A stretch of 21,434 bases of DNA, taken from NCBI GenBank assembly GCA_964342695.1, contig CAYFFV010000026.1, positions 1 to 21,434 on the forward strand. Direction: 5' to 3'. Positions 1 to 7,900 of this stretch are shown piece after piece. How positions within the stretch are numbered: position 1 is the first letter of the stretch; each line of letters opens with the position of its first letter. The position numbers were made by a program, and so were the translations under genes. This DNA comes from CAYFFV01 sp964342695. GTDB lineage: Bacteria > Acidobacteriota > Vicinamibacteria > Vicinamibacterales > UBA8438. A model generated the notes under the pieces. It made no database searches. It worked only from the letters and a program-made list of their open reading frames with translations, and had not been told where the DNA came from.

Positions 1-55
<55 letters not shown>

Positions 56-76
56 CAAATGATCTGTGGTGCTGAT

Positions 77-105
77 GTTTAAGGGATTCCGTAGTGACCT
101 TAAGC
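77..105 (+). other. Inverted repeat / possible hairpin in the tuf leader
   Basis: G77-T-T-T-A-A-G-G84 pairs with C98-C-T-T-A-A-G-C105 (8 bp including one G-U) around a 13-nt loop. It lies in the 155-nt gap between tRNA-Thr and tuf. There is no T-tract after it, so it is not an intrinsic terminator. It could be a processing or leader structure, or chance. No convincing -35/-10 pair was found in this gap. Confidence 0.3.
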
Positions 106-210
106 TTTAGGAAAAGTAATTTGTAGACGAAGTTGAAAATAGAGAAATAACACAGCTCGAGTTAATAGTTGGTTTCTTAAAAGCACTGATTTTATTAAGG
201 GGCATGAACA

Positions 211-1398
211 ATGGCAAAAGAAAAGTTTGATCGGTCGAAACCTCACGTGAATATCGGCACGATTGGTCATATTGATCATGGGAAGACGACTCTGACGGCG
301 GCAATTACAACTGTTTTGTCGAAAGGCGACGATAAGAATGAGGCGCGAAGCTTTGATTCTATCGACAATGCCCCTGAAGAAAGAGAGCGGGGAATTACGA
401 TCGCGACGGCTCATGTCGAATATCAAACAGACAATCGGCATTATGCGCATGTCGATTGTCCCGGACATGCTGATTACATTAAGAATATGATTACGGGTGC
501 GGCTCAAATGGATGGTGGTATTTTGGTTGTTGCGGCTACCGATGGTCCCATGCCGCAGACACGTGAACATATCCTTTTGGCGCGACAAGTTGGTGTTCCT
601 TCCCTCGTAGTTTTTCTGAATAAGTGTGATGCGGTCGATGACCCTGAGCTCCTGGAGCTTGTCGAAATGGAAGTAAGAGAACTGCTAAGTTCTTATGACT
701 TTCCTGGTGATGATATTCCAATCATTAAAGGTTCTGCTCTCAAGGCTCTTGAGGGTGATGAAGCTGGCGCAAAATCTATTGAAGAGCTTATGGCAGCCGT
801 TGATGATTATGTTCCTCTACCGGAGCGGGACATAGACAAACCATTTTTGATGCCGATAGAGGATGTTTTTTCGATTTCTGGTCGTGGCACTGTTGTTACG
901 GGTCGTGTGGAGCGGGGCAAGGTGTTGGTGAGTGAAGAAATTGAGATTGTTGGTTTTGCGCCGACAGAGAAAAAGGTTGTAACTGGCGTCGAGATGTTTA
1001 GAAAGTTGCTCGATGAGGGTGTCGCGGGTGACAACATTGGTGTGTTGTTGCGTGGTGTGGAAAAAGATGATGTGAACCGCGGGCAAGTGTTGGCCAAGCC
1101 AGGGTCGATTACTCCGCATACAAAGTTTAAAGGGGAGGTATATGTCCTTGGAAAGGATGAAGGTGGGCGGCACACACCGTTCTTTAATGGTTACAGACCT
1201 CAATTCTATCTTCGGACGACTGATGTGACAGGTGTGGCAAACCTTCCTGAGGGTGTAGAGATGGTTATGCCGGGTGATAATGTGACAGTCGATGTTGAAT
1301 TAATTACACCTGTTGCTCTTGAAAAGGGGCTACGTTTTGCGATTCGTGAAGGTGGCCGGACGGTGGGTTCAGGTACGATTACTGAAATAGTCGAGTAG
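211..1398 (+). CDS. tuf: Translation elongation factor Tu (EF-Tu)
   Basis: This GTPase delivers aminoacyl-tRNA to the ribosomal A site in the cytoplasm. The product is 395 aa, the usual full length. The G domain carries the P-loop GHIDHGKT (about residues 19-26), the switch motif RGITIATAHVEY, DCPGH, NKCD and the GSAL motif. Domains 2 and 3 follow, with SGRGTVVTGRVERG, GRHTPFFNGYRPQFYLRTTD and a C-terminal GGRTVGSGTI motif. Start: ATG 211 is preceded by AAGGGG at 197-202, and the N-terminus MAKEKFDRSKPHVN is typical. The P-loop has Ile where E. coli has Val20; this GHID form is common in several phyla. The gene heads the block after tRNA-Thr and precedes rpmG. No second tuf follows fusA here, where many bacteria have one. 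Identification is essentially certain. Confidence 0.99.
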   Translation: MAKEKFDRSKPHVNIGTIGHIDHGKTTLTAAITTVLSKGDDKNEARSFDSIDNAPEERERGITIATAHVEYQTDNRHYAHVDCPGHADYIKNMITGAAQMDGGILVVAATDGPMPQTREHILLARQVGVPSLVVFLNKCDAVDDPELLELVEMEVRELLSSYDFPGDDIPIIKGSALKALEGDEAGAKSIEELMAAVDDYVPLPERDIDKPFLMPIEDVFSISGRGTVVTGRVERGKVLVSEEIEIVGFAPTEKKVVTGVEMFRKLLDEGVAGDNIGVLLRGVEKDDVNRGQVLAKPGSITPHTKFKGEVYVLGKDEGGRHTPFFNGYRPQFYLRTTDVTGVANLPEGVEMVMPGDNVTVDVELITPVALEKGLRFAIREGGRTVGSGTITEIVE

Positions 1399-1471
1399 TC
1401 GAGTTACGATTTTTTTACTCAATATTTTTTTTGAGAACTTTTCAACGGCGTGAGCAAGGGAGATTAAATTA

Positions 1472-1621
1472 GTGCGCGACATCATTATTCTGGCGTGCAC
1501 CGAGTGTAAGCGGCGGAATTACAGTACGACAAAAAACAAACGAAAGACCACTGATCGTCTTGAGATGAAGAAGTATTGCCGTTGGTGTCGAAAACATACG
1601 CCTCATCGAGAGACGAAGTAG
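1472..1621 (+). CDS. rpmG: 50S ribosomal protein L33
   Basis: A 49-residue gene with a GTG start, too short for most ORF cut-offs. The translation begins MRDIIILACTECKRRNY and ends HRETK. It has two CxxC pairs (C9/C12 and C36/C39), so this is the zinc-binding (C+) form of L33, a small protein of the large subunit near the E site. AAGGGAGA at 1456-1463 is a Shine-Dalgarno sequence 8 nt before the GTG, and the start matches the conserved family N-terminus. It lies 73 bp after tuf and 14 bp before tRNA-Trp. The order rpmG, tRNA-Trp, secE, nusG is widespread in bacteria, and the tRNA is probably cut from a shared transcript. Confidence 0.97.
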   Translation: MRDIIILACTECKRRNYSTTKNKRKTTDRLEMKKYCRWCRKHTPHRETK

Positions 1622-1635
1622 CTAAGAGGGATCGT

Positions 1636-1711
1636 AGGCCAGTAGCTCAACTGGTAGAGCACCGGTCTCCAAAACCGGGGGCTGGGGGTTCGAGTCCCTC
1701 CTGGCCTGCCA
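1636..1711 (+). tRNA. tRNA-Trp(CCA)
   Basis: A complete 76-nt cloverleaf. The acceptor AGGCCAG pairs with CTGGCCT; the D stem is GCTC/GAGC; the anticodon stem CCGGT (1662-1666)/ACCGG (1674-1678) encloses loop CTCCAAA with anticodon CCA at 1669-1671. The variable loop has 5 nt, and the T arm GGGGG/CCCTC has one G-U around TTCGAGT. Discriminator G is followed by an encoded CCA (1709-1711). It is embedded between rpmG and secE, the usual place for tRNA-Trp in many bacteria. Confidence 0.98.
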
Positions 1712-1767
1712 TCTATTTATAGAGTGAGAAAAAGAACGGTTTAACTTTTAAGGGTAATCAGGGTTTC

Positions 1768-2031
1768 ATGGCGAAGTCAGCAGCACTTGAAAATAGTCGA
1801 GACTCAATTAGTAAGGCTAAGGGTCCTTTAGGCTGGTATCAGCGTACACGGGCGTTTCTGGCGCAAGTGCAAAATGAAATGTCCCGGGTTACCTGGCCAT
1901 CCTTAAAAGAAGTTCAGGCTACCACGTTTGTAGTGGTGCTCTTTTCTGTGATGTCCGGATTGTATCTTTGGATTTCTGATTTGTTGCTCGACAGGCTGGC
2001 AAGGTTTTTATTCACCACTTTCGGGGCGTAA
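1768..2031 (+). CDS. secE: Preprotein translocase subunit SecE
   Basis: The small membrane subunit that clamps SecY in the SecYEG protein-export channel. The product is 87 aa and of the short, single-span type. An N-terminal polar segment is followed by the amphipathic signature QNEMSRVTWPSLKEV (about 35-49) and one transmembrane helix (about 52-74, rich in V/F/L), ending in a short basic tail. The E. coli form has two extra N-terminal helices that are absent here. Its stop TAA shares its last A with the nusG ATG (TAATG), so the two are probably translationally coupled, the classic secE-nusG pairing. The start ATG 1768 follows GGTAATCAGGGTTTC, with only a weak Shine-Dalgarno. Confidence 0.96.
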   Translation: MAKSAALENSRDSISKAKGPLGWYQRTRAFLAQVQNEMSRVTWPSLKEVQATTFVVVLFSVMSGLYLWISDLLLDRLARFLFTTFGA

Positions 2032-2573
2032 TGACTGAAGTTCTTGTTAAGCAGTGGTACATCGTGCACACATATTCTGGTTTTGAGAAAAAAGTGTCTG
2101 ATTCGTTGCATCAGCGTGTGCAGGCCTACGGTTTAGAGGGTGATATAGGGGAGGTTCTTATTCCGACAGAGGATGTGATTGAGATGCGCGGTGGGAAGAA
2201 GGTGGTTAGTTCGAAGCGTTTTTTCCCTGGTTACATTCTTGTTGAAATGAATATGACCGATGATGCTTGGCACGTTGTTAAGAACACCCCAAAAGTTACT
2301 GGTTTTGTAGGAGCTGGAACTAAACCAACTCCTTTAACCCGAGAAGAAGTCGATCATATTTTGCATCAAGTGACGGTGGCTGCTGAGAAGCCCAAGCCGA
2401 AATACTCATTTGATAAAGGTGACCAAGTCAGAATTAATGAAGGTCCTTTCACTAGTTTTAATGGTGTGGTTGATGAAGTCAATATTGATCGAAATACTCT
2501 CAAAGTAATGGTGACGATATTTGGTCGGTCGACGCCCGTAGAGCTCGATTTTCTGCAGGTGGAGAAACTTTAA
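2031..2573 (+). CDS. nusG: Transcription termination/antitermination protein NusG
   Basis: A transcription factor that binds the RNA polymerase clamp. It modulates pausing and links polymerase to Rho or to ribosomal protein S10. The 180 aa make two domains. The NGN domain is about 6-115, with WYIVHTYSGFEKKV at its start and KRFFPGYILVEM in the middle. After a short linker comes the KOW domain (about 126-180), with DKGDQVRINEGPFTSFNGVV and a C-terminal PVELDFLQVEKL. The start overlaps the secE stop by one base. S10, its usual partner, is encoded in the same block at 16828. No insertion or truncation is seen. Confidence 0.98.
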   Translation: MTEVLVKQWYIVHTYSGFEKKVSDSLHQRVQAYGLEGDIGEVLIPTEDVIEMRGGKKVVSSKRFFPGYILVEMNMTDDAWHVVKNTPKVTGFVGAGTKPTPLTREEVDHILHQVTVAAEKPKPKYSFDKGDQVRINEGPFTSFNGVVDEVNIDRNTLKVMVTIFGRSTPVELDFLQVEKL

Positions 2574-2586
2574 CGGTTAACTTTTT

Positions 2587-3012
2587 ATGGCAAAGAAACT
2601 TATTGGACAGGTAAAACTTCAGATCGCTGCAGGAAAGGCAACTCCTGCTCCTCCTGTTGGAACTGCACTTGGTCCGCATGGTGTCAACATCATGGATTTT
2701 TGTAAGGCGTTTAATGCTAAAACGTCCGGGCAGGAGGGCTTAATTATTCCTGCTGTGATTAGTATTTATCAAGATCGATCTTATACTTTTATCACGAAAA
2801 CTCCTCCCGCGTCTGTGCTCCTTAAGAGAGCCGCCAATATTGCAAAAGGTTCTGGCGAACCCCATAGTACAAAAGTAGGAACGGTGACCCCGCAACAGGT
2901 TGAAGAAATTGCAAAGACTAAAATGCCTGATCTTAATTGTGGCAGTATGGAAATGGCTGTTAGAACAGTGGAAGGTACGGCGAGATCCATGGGGATTGAA
3001 GTAAAGCCTTAG
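2587..3012 (+). CDS. rplK: 50S ribosomal protein L11
   Basis: L11 binds the GTPase-associated centre of 23S rRNA at the base of the stalk and takes part in factor binding. The 141 aa match the family length. The N-terminal domain has the proline-rich stretch ATPAPPVGTALGPHGVNI and DFCKAFN. The C-terminal rRNA-binding domain includes TPQQVEEIAKTKMPDLN and ends with VEGTARSMGIEVKP. It lies 13 bp after nusG and 33 bp before rplA. In E. coli L1 represses rplK-rplA translation from a site near rplK; I could not identify such a site in the 13-nt gap, though it may lie within coding sequence. Confidence 0.98.
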   Translation: MAKKLIGQVKLQIAAGKATPAPPVGTALGPHGVNIMDFCKAFNAKTSGQEGLIIPAVISIYQDRSYTFITKTPPASVLLKRAANIAKGSGEPHSTKVGTVTPQQVEEIAKTKMPDLNCGSMEMAVRTVEGTARSMGIEVKP

Positions 3013-3045
3013 CGGTTTTGTAAGCGGTAATTTTGGAATTTAGTT

Positions 3046-3744
3046 ATGACAAAAGCAGGTAAGAAATTTAAATCAGCGAAGTCAAAGGTCGAGGACAAGT
3101 TGTATTCGTTGGAGGATGCAGTTTCCTTAGTTCAAAACCTAAAATTTGTTAATTTTGATGAGTCACTTGAAGTATCTATGAGGTTGGGTGTTGATCCAAA
3201 ACATGCTGATCAAATGGTTCGAGGAACGGTTGTGCTGCCTCATGGTTTGGGGCGCAGTAAGAAGGTTGTGGTAATTGCTGGTCCTGATAAGCAACAGGAT
3301 GCGGAAAAGGCTGGAGCTGACGTGGTCGGCGGGGAAGAAATTGTTGAAAAGATTCAAAAAGGATGGACCGACTTTGACGCAGTGGTTTCGACGCCGGATA
3401 TGATGAAGTCAGTCGGTAAGCTTGGAAGAGTTCTTGGTCCGAGAGGTTTGATGCCGAATCCAAAGACTGGGACGGTCACACTCGAAGTCAATAAGGCGGT
3501 TGAGGAGATTAAGGCTGGAAAAGTTGAATTTCGAGTTGATAAGGCCGGTGTTATTCACGCTCCGATTGGCAAGTTATCTTTTTCAACGGAAAATCTCATT
3601 GCTAATGCATACGCATTGACTTCGAGTGTAATGAAAGCAAAACCAGCTGCAGCCAAAGGAAAATATCTCAAGAGTATGGCGATTTGTTCAACGATGGGTC
3701 CTGGTGTTCGTATCGATGGTGCTGGTATTGAGGCACATAGATAG
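3046..3744 (+). CDS. rplA: 50S ribosomal protein L1
   Basis: L1 forms the mobile L1 stalk at the E site of the large subunit and helps release deacylated tRNA. The 232 aa have the normal length. The signature GRVLGPRGLMPNPKTGTV is present in the middle domain, as is VEFRVDKAGVIHAPIGK. A basic N-terminus and TMGPGVRIDG near the C-terminus complete the fold. The upstream Shine-Dalgarno is weak (TTTTGGAATT), so translation may be coupled to rplK, 33 bp upstream. L1 is the known feedback repressor of the L11-L1 pair in E. coli; whether that applies here cannot be read directly. Confidence 0.98.
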   Translation: MTKAGKKFKSAKSKVEDKLYSLEDAVSLVQNLKFVNFDESLEVSMRLGVDPKHADQMVRGTVVLPHGLGRSKKVVVIAGPDKQQDAEKAGADVVGGEEIVEKIQKGWTDFDAVVSTPDMMKSVGKLGRVLGPRGLMPNPKTGTVTLEVNKAVEEIKAGKVEFRVDKAGVIHAPIGKLSFSTENLIANAYALTSSVMKAKPAAAKGKYLKSMAICSTMGPGVRIDGAGIEAHR

Positions 3745-3791
3745 GAGCGTCTGGTGGTTGTAGTTGGGGAGTAAGAAATCAGGTAGATTTA

Positions 3792-4319
3792 ATGCCAATT
3801 ACGAGAGCAATAAAAGAAGAAAGAGTCCAGTCTCTAAAAGACGCTTTTGGTCAGGCCGATAGTGTGATCGTGCTTGATTTTAAGGGTCTTGATGTGCCGG
3901 AGACGACAGAACTTCGCCAGCAAATTCGTTCTGTAAATGCAGGGTACAGAGTTGTTAAGAACAGCTTGGCGAAAAGAGCAATAGAAGGGACTCCATATCA
4001 GGTCCTCAGCGAACATTTCAGTGGCACTACAGCGATTGCTTTTAGCAGCGATGACCCTGTATCTCTTGCTAAAACATTACAAACTTTTTCAAAGAGTAGT
4101 CCTTTGCTCACCGTTAAGGCGGCGGTGGTGCAGGGGAAAGAGATTGAAGCAGATGCAGTTAAGTCTCTGGCCTCTCTTCCTTCAAAAGAAGAGCTTTATG
4201 CGAAGTTGCTTATGTTGTTACAGGCGCCGGCGACTCAGTTGGTCCAGGTGTTAAACGCTCCGGCGAGAGATTTGGTGAGTGTTTTATCTCAAGCGGAGAA
4301 AGAACGAGCGGCAGAATAA
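3792..4319 (+). CDS. rplJ: 50S ribosomal protein L10
   Basis: L10 anchors the L7/L12 dimers to the ribosomal stalk base. The 175 aa are longer than E. coli L10 (about 165). The rRNA-binding N-terminal domain includes VLDFKGLDVPETTELR and YRVVKNSLAKRA. The C-terminal helix carries three consecutive 11-residue units beginning LLMLLQAP (139), LVQVLNAP (150) and LVSVLSQA (161). In the family each such unit binds one L12 dimer, so three dimers (six L12 copies) are inferred. The gene follows rplA by 47 bp, so the leader is much shorter than the long L10 leader of E. coli. An AGGTAG sits about 5 nt before the ATG. Confidence 0.97.
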   Translation: MPITRAIKEERVQSLKDAFGQADSVIVLDFKGLDVPETTELRQQIRSVNAGYRVVKNSLAKRAIEGTPYQVLSEHFSGTTAIAFSSDDPVSLAKTLQTFSKSSPLLTVKAAVVQGKEIEADAVKSLASLPSKEELYAKLLMLLQAPATQLVQVLNAPARDLVSVLSQAEKERAAE

Positions 4320-4380
4320 TTTTGGTGTTCACGAAGTGGGAATTTTATGGCCGGGTGGCATTGTTTCCAGTAATTGTTTA

Positions 4381-4387
4381 AGGAGAG
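4381..4387 (+). promoter_or_regulatory. Ribosome binding site of rplL
   Basis: AGGAGAG ends 7 nt before ATG 4395. It fixes the rplL start there rather than at the in-frame TTG 4374, which would place the Shine-Dalgarno inside the coding region and add seven non-conserved residues. Confidence 0.9.
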
Positions 4388-4394
4388 TAAAAGA

Positions 4395-4784
4395 ATGGCT
4401 GACCTAACACAGGATCAGGTTGTTGATTATATTAAAGGGATTTCTGTTCTTGAGTTATCTGAATTGGTGAAAACCTTAGAAGAGGAGCTCGGCGTCACTG
4501 CTGCAGCTGCTATGCCGGTTGCGGTTGCAGGTGCTGCTGCTCCAGTGGGAGGAGCAGCCGAGGCAGAGGAGAAAACGGAATTCACGGTGACTTTAACAGA
4601 TGTTGGTGCCAAGAAAATTAATGTTATTAAGGCCGTTAGGGAAATTACCAGCCTCGGTTTGAAGGAAGCAAAGGAGCTTGTTGAAAGTGCTCCTAAGGCT
4701 ATTAAAGAAGATATTCCGAAAGACGAAGCTGAGACGATCAAGAAAAAATTTGAAGACGTCGGCGCGAAAGTCGAAGTTAAATAA
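4395..4784 (+). CDS. rplL: 50S ribosomal protein L7/L12
   Basis: The stalk protein present in several dimers per ribosome; it recruits EF-Tu, EF-G and other GTPases and stimulates GTP hydrolysis. The product is 129 aa. The N-terminal dimerisation helices (about 1-35, MADLTQDQVVDYIKGISVLE) bind L10. An Ala/Gly/Val-rich hinge (about 36-60) follows, then the C-terminal factor-binding domain with KTEFTVTLTDVGAKKI, REITSLGLKEAKELVE and a final FEDVGAKVEVK. The ATG at 4395 has a clear AGGAGAG Shine-Dalgarno; a longer reading from TTG 4374 is unlikely. The 134-bp gap to rpoB has no clear hairpin terminator, so read-through into rpoBC is expected. Confidence 0.98.
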   Translation: MADLTQDQVVDYIKGISVLELSELVKTLEEELGVTAAAAMPVAVAGAAAPVGGAAEAEEKTEFTVTLTDVGAKKINVIKAVREITSLGLKEAKELVESAPKAIKEDIPKDEAETIKKKFEDVGAKVEVK

Positions 4785-4918
4785 CGCTCTTTTAGAGATG
4801 TTTAGTGATCGGTTTTATTGTTTGCCGGTGTGATTTTTTAGCAGGCGATGTTTTTTGGGTTTGTCAGATCTGAGAACTTTTTCTATTTCTGGCACTAATC
4901 CGTTTACTACTTCGATCT

Positions 4919-7900
4919 ATGCGAGGGATTCAATTGCAAACCCTTTATCAAGACGCTTATAGAGAACGAATTAATTTTTCAAAGATCCAGACCACGGTAC
5001 CAATTCCGAATCTGATCGAGATTCAAAAGAAGTCATATGCACGATTTCTTCAGATGAATCGGCTTCCCTCGCAGCGTGAAGACGCTGGGCTGCAATCAGT
5101 TTTTAAATCGGTATTTCCGATCAGCGACTTTAGGGACAATTCATCACTTGAATTCATCGAATACACGATTGGAAGCTGGGAGTGTAAGTGTGGAAATTTG
5201 TCCGGGCTAGAACACCATCATCAGGAAACAGTCTGCGAGACATGCGGGTCCTCTGTCGATATTAAGCTGAAGTACGATGTTGAGGAATGTCAAGAACGTG
5301 GCATGACGTATGCGGTTCCATTAAAAGTCTTAATTCGTCTCATTGTCTGGAATAAAGATCCAGACACCGGAGTCAAATCCATTAGGGATATTAAGGAGCA
5401 GGAGGTTTATTTTGGCGATGTTCCCTTAATGACGGACAATGGAACATTTATAATTAATGGGACGGAACGGGTAATAGTGTCTCAGCTTCACCGTTCACCT
5501 GGAGCCTTCTTCCACTCCGAAGACAAGAATCTTTTCGTTGCTCAGATTATTCCTTATCGAGGTTCTTGGGTTGAGTTTGAGTATGACGCAAAGAATTTGC
5601 TTTATGTTCGCATCGATCGAAAACGAAAATTTTTAGCGTCAGTGTTTATAAGAGCCCTCGGATTGAGAGGGGTTGACGACATAATTCGAGCGTTTCATAG
5701 TGTTAGTCGGATCTCTCTTAAGGGTAATTCACTCAACTGGGAGGTGGGTTCTCACTTAATTGGAAGGCGTGCGCTGAAAGACCGAAAGATTAAGGGAGCA
5801 GATGTATCCGTACAAGCCGGAAAGAAGATAAGTCGTTCAGTTTTTGCTGCTCTCGAGAAGAGCGGTATTGATGAGGTTGAAGTTGTCGAAAGTGAATTAG
5901 ACGGTGCCTATGCTGTTTCCGACTTTGTTGATCCCGCAACAGGAGAAATTATTCTTGAGGCTAATGATGAGGTGACGCCACGGATTATATCGATGGCTCA
6001 AGAAAAAAATATTGAGGGGATAGAGGTTTTCTTTCCTGAAGATGATGCTGCTGGCAATGTTTTATCTACCACTTTAAAGAAAGATACTGTACGGACTCAC
6101 GAAGAGGCGCTGATAGAAATTTATCGCCGTCTCAGACCGGGCGATCCACCGACACTAGATAGTTCACGTTCTTTGTTTGAAAGCATGTTCTTTAATGCTC
6201 AGAAGTATGATTTTTCTCGGGTGGGTCGGCTGAAATTAAATACCAAGCTCGATCTCGAGACTTCGCTCGATGAAAAGGTTTTAAACGCAGACGATTTTTA
6301 TTCAGTTATTAGCTATTTGTTAAAACTTCGAAAGACAACTGGTAATGTAGATGACATTGATCATTTGGGTAATAGGCGTGTGCGCTCAGTTGGGGAGTTG
6401 CTAGAAAACCAATTTCGGATAGGCCTAGTGCGCATGGAGCGAGCCATTAAGGAAAAGATGTCTGTTTATCAAGAAATGGCTACGGCTATGCCGCATGATT
6501 TAATTAATGCGAAGCCAGTCATGGCCGCGATCAGAGAATTTTTTGGTTCGTCTCAGCTTTCGCAGTTTATGGATCAGACGAATCCATTATCAGAAATCAC
6601 TCATAAACGCCGTCTGTCTGCCTTGGGTCCTGGTGGTTTGTCGAGAGAGCGCGCTGGTTTTGAAGTTAGAGATGTGCATCCTACTCACTATGGTCGGATC
6701 TGTCCTATTGAAACACCGGAAGGTCCTAACATCGGCTTAATATCTTCTCTGTCTTCCTATGCGCGTATTAATGAGTTTGGTTTTATTGAATCACCGTATC
6801 GTCGTGTGAAGGATGGCCGAGTTGTCGATTATGTGAAGGTTCTGGAATCTGGTCAGACCAAGTTTAAAGAGGGCGATATTGTGTCTTCTGACGAGATCTT
6901 AAAAGCTAATGGTGACATGAAGGCCAAGAATAAGAAAGAAGCGCGGTGTGAACCGCATCCTTTCTATCTTTCTGCATGGGAAGAAGATAAATATCTTATT
7001 GCCCAAGCAAATGCTGAACTAGATGACAATGGAAATCTTGTTAATGACCGGGTAAATGCGCGCCAAGCTGGCGATTTTCTTATGGCGCCAAAGGAGAACG
7101 TAGACTTTATTGATGTTTCACCTAAGCAGTTGGTTTCTGTTGCGGCGTCTTTGGTTCCTTTTTTAGAAAATGACGATGCCAATCGAGCCCTTATGGGTTC
7201 AAATATGCAGCGCCAGGCTGTTCCGCTGTTGCGTGCTCGTGCACCCTACGTTGGAACGGGGATGGAGTTCATTACTGCGCGTGATTCTGGTGCCGTTGTT
7301 GTTGGTAGGCGCGATGGTGTGGTGGATTATGTTGATTCCCAAAGAATAGTTGTTCGGGTTGATAGTGAAGAAGGATCGACAGATCAGGGTGCTGATATTT
7401 ATAACCTGACAAAATTCCGTCGTTCAAATCAAAATACTTGCATCAGTCAAAAACCTATAGTCCGTGTAAATCAGAACGTAAAGAGAGGTCAGGTGCTTGC
7501 TGATGGGCCTTCCACTGAGCTTGGTGAACTGGCTCTTGGTCGCAATGTTCTTGTCGCGTTTATGCCTTGGCGTGGATATAACTTTGAAGACGCCATTCTG
7601 GTTTCTGAACGTTTAGTGAAGGAAGATTACTACACTTCTATTCACATTGAAGAATTTGATATTGAATCACGCGACACGAAATTGGGGCCTGAAGAAATCA
7701 CTCGAGACATCCCAAATGTATCTGAAGGGTTTCTTAACGATCTTGATGAGAGCGGGATCATTCGTATAGGTGCTTATGTAAAGCCGGGCGATATCCTAGT
7801 AGGAAAAGTTACCCCGAAGGGTGAAACACAGCTAACTCCTGAGGAAAAATTGTTAAGGGCAATCTTTGGAGAGAAAGCTGGTGATGTAAGAGATGCTTCG

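Noticed and set aside
100..588. 162-codon minus-strand ORF over the start of tuf, and other minus-strand ORFs such as 12274-12741
   Set aside because: They lie antisense to conserved genes, show no recognisable protein features and lack ribosome binding sites. They are shadows of real coding frames.
1401..1440. T-rich stretch between tuf and rpmG with CTCAA/TTGAG and GAGT/ACTC pairings, resembling a terminator or attenuator
   Set aside because: The stems are only 4-5 AT-rich pairs, and the T-tracts lie in the loop rather than after the stem. It is not enough for an intrinsic terminator.
4374..4394. Longer rplL reading from TTG 4374
   Set aside because: It would translate through the AGGAGAG Shine-Dalgarno and add residues not found in L7/L12.
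4864..4873. Perfect 10-bp palindrome TCAGATCTGA upstream of rpoB
   Set aside because: Palindromes of this length are expected many times by chance in 21 kb, and nothing else supports an operator.
6542..6619. Possible rifampicin-resistance signature in RpoB (T554 at the E. coli N518 position)
   Set aside because: The main resistance positions (D516, H526, R529, S531 in E. coli numbering) are of the sensitive type, and the Thr is probably natural variation.
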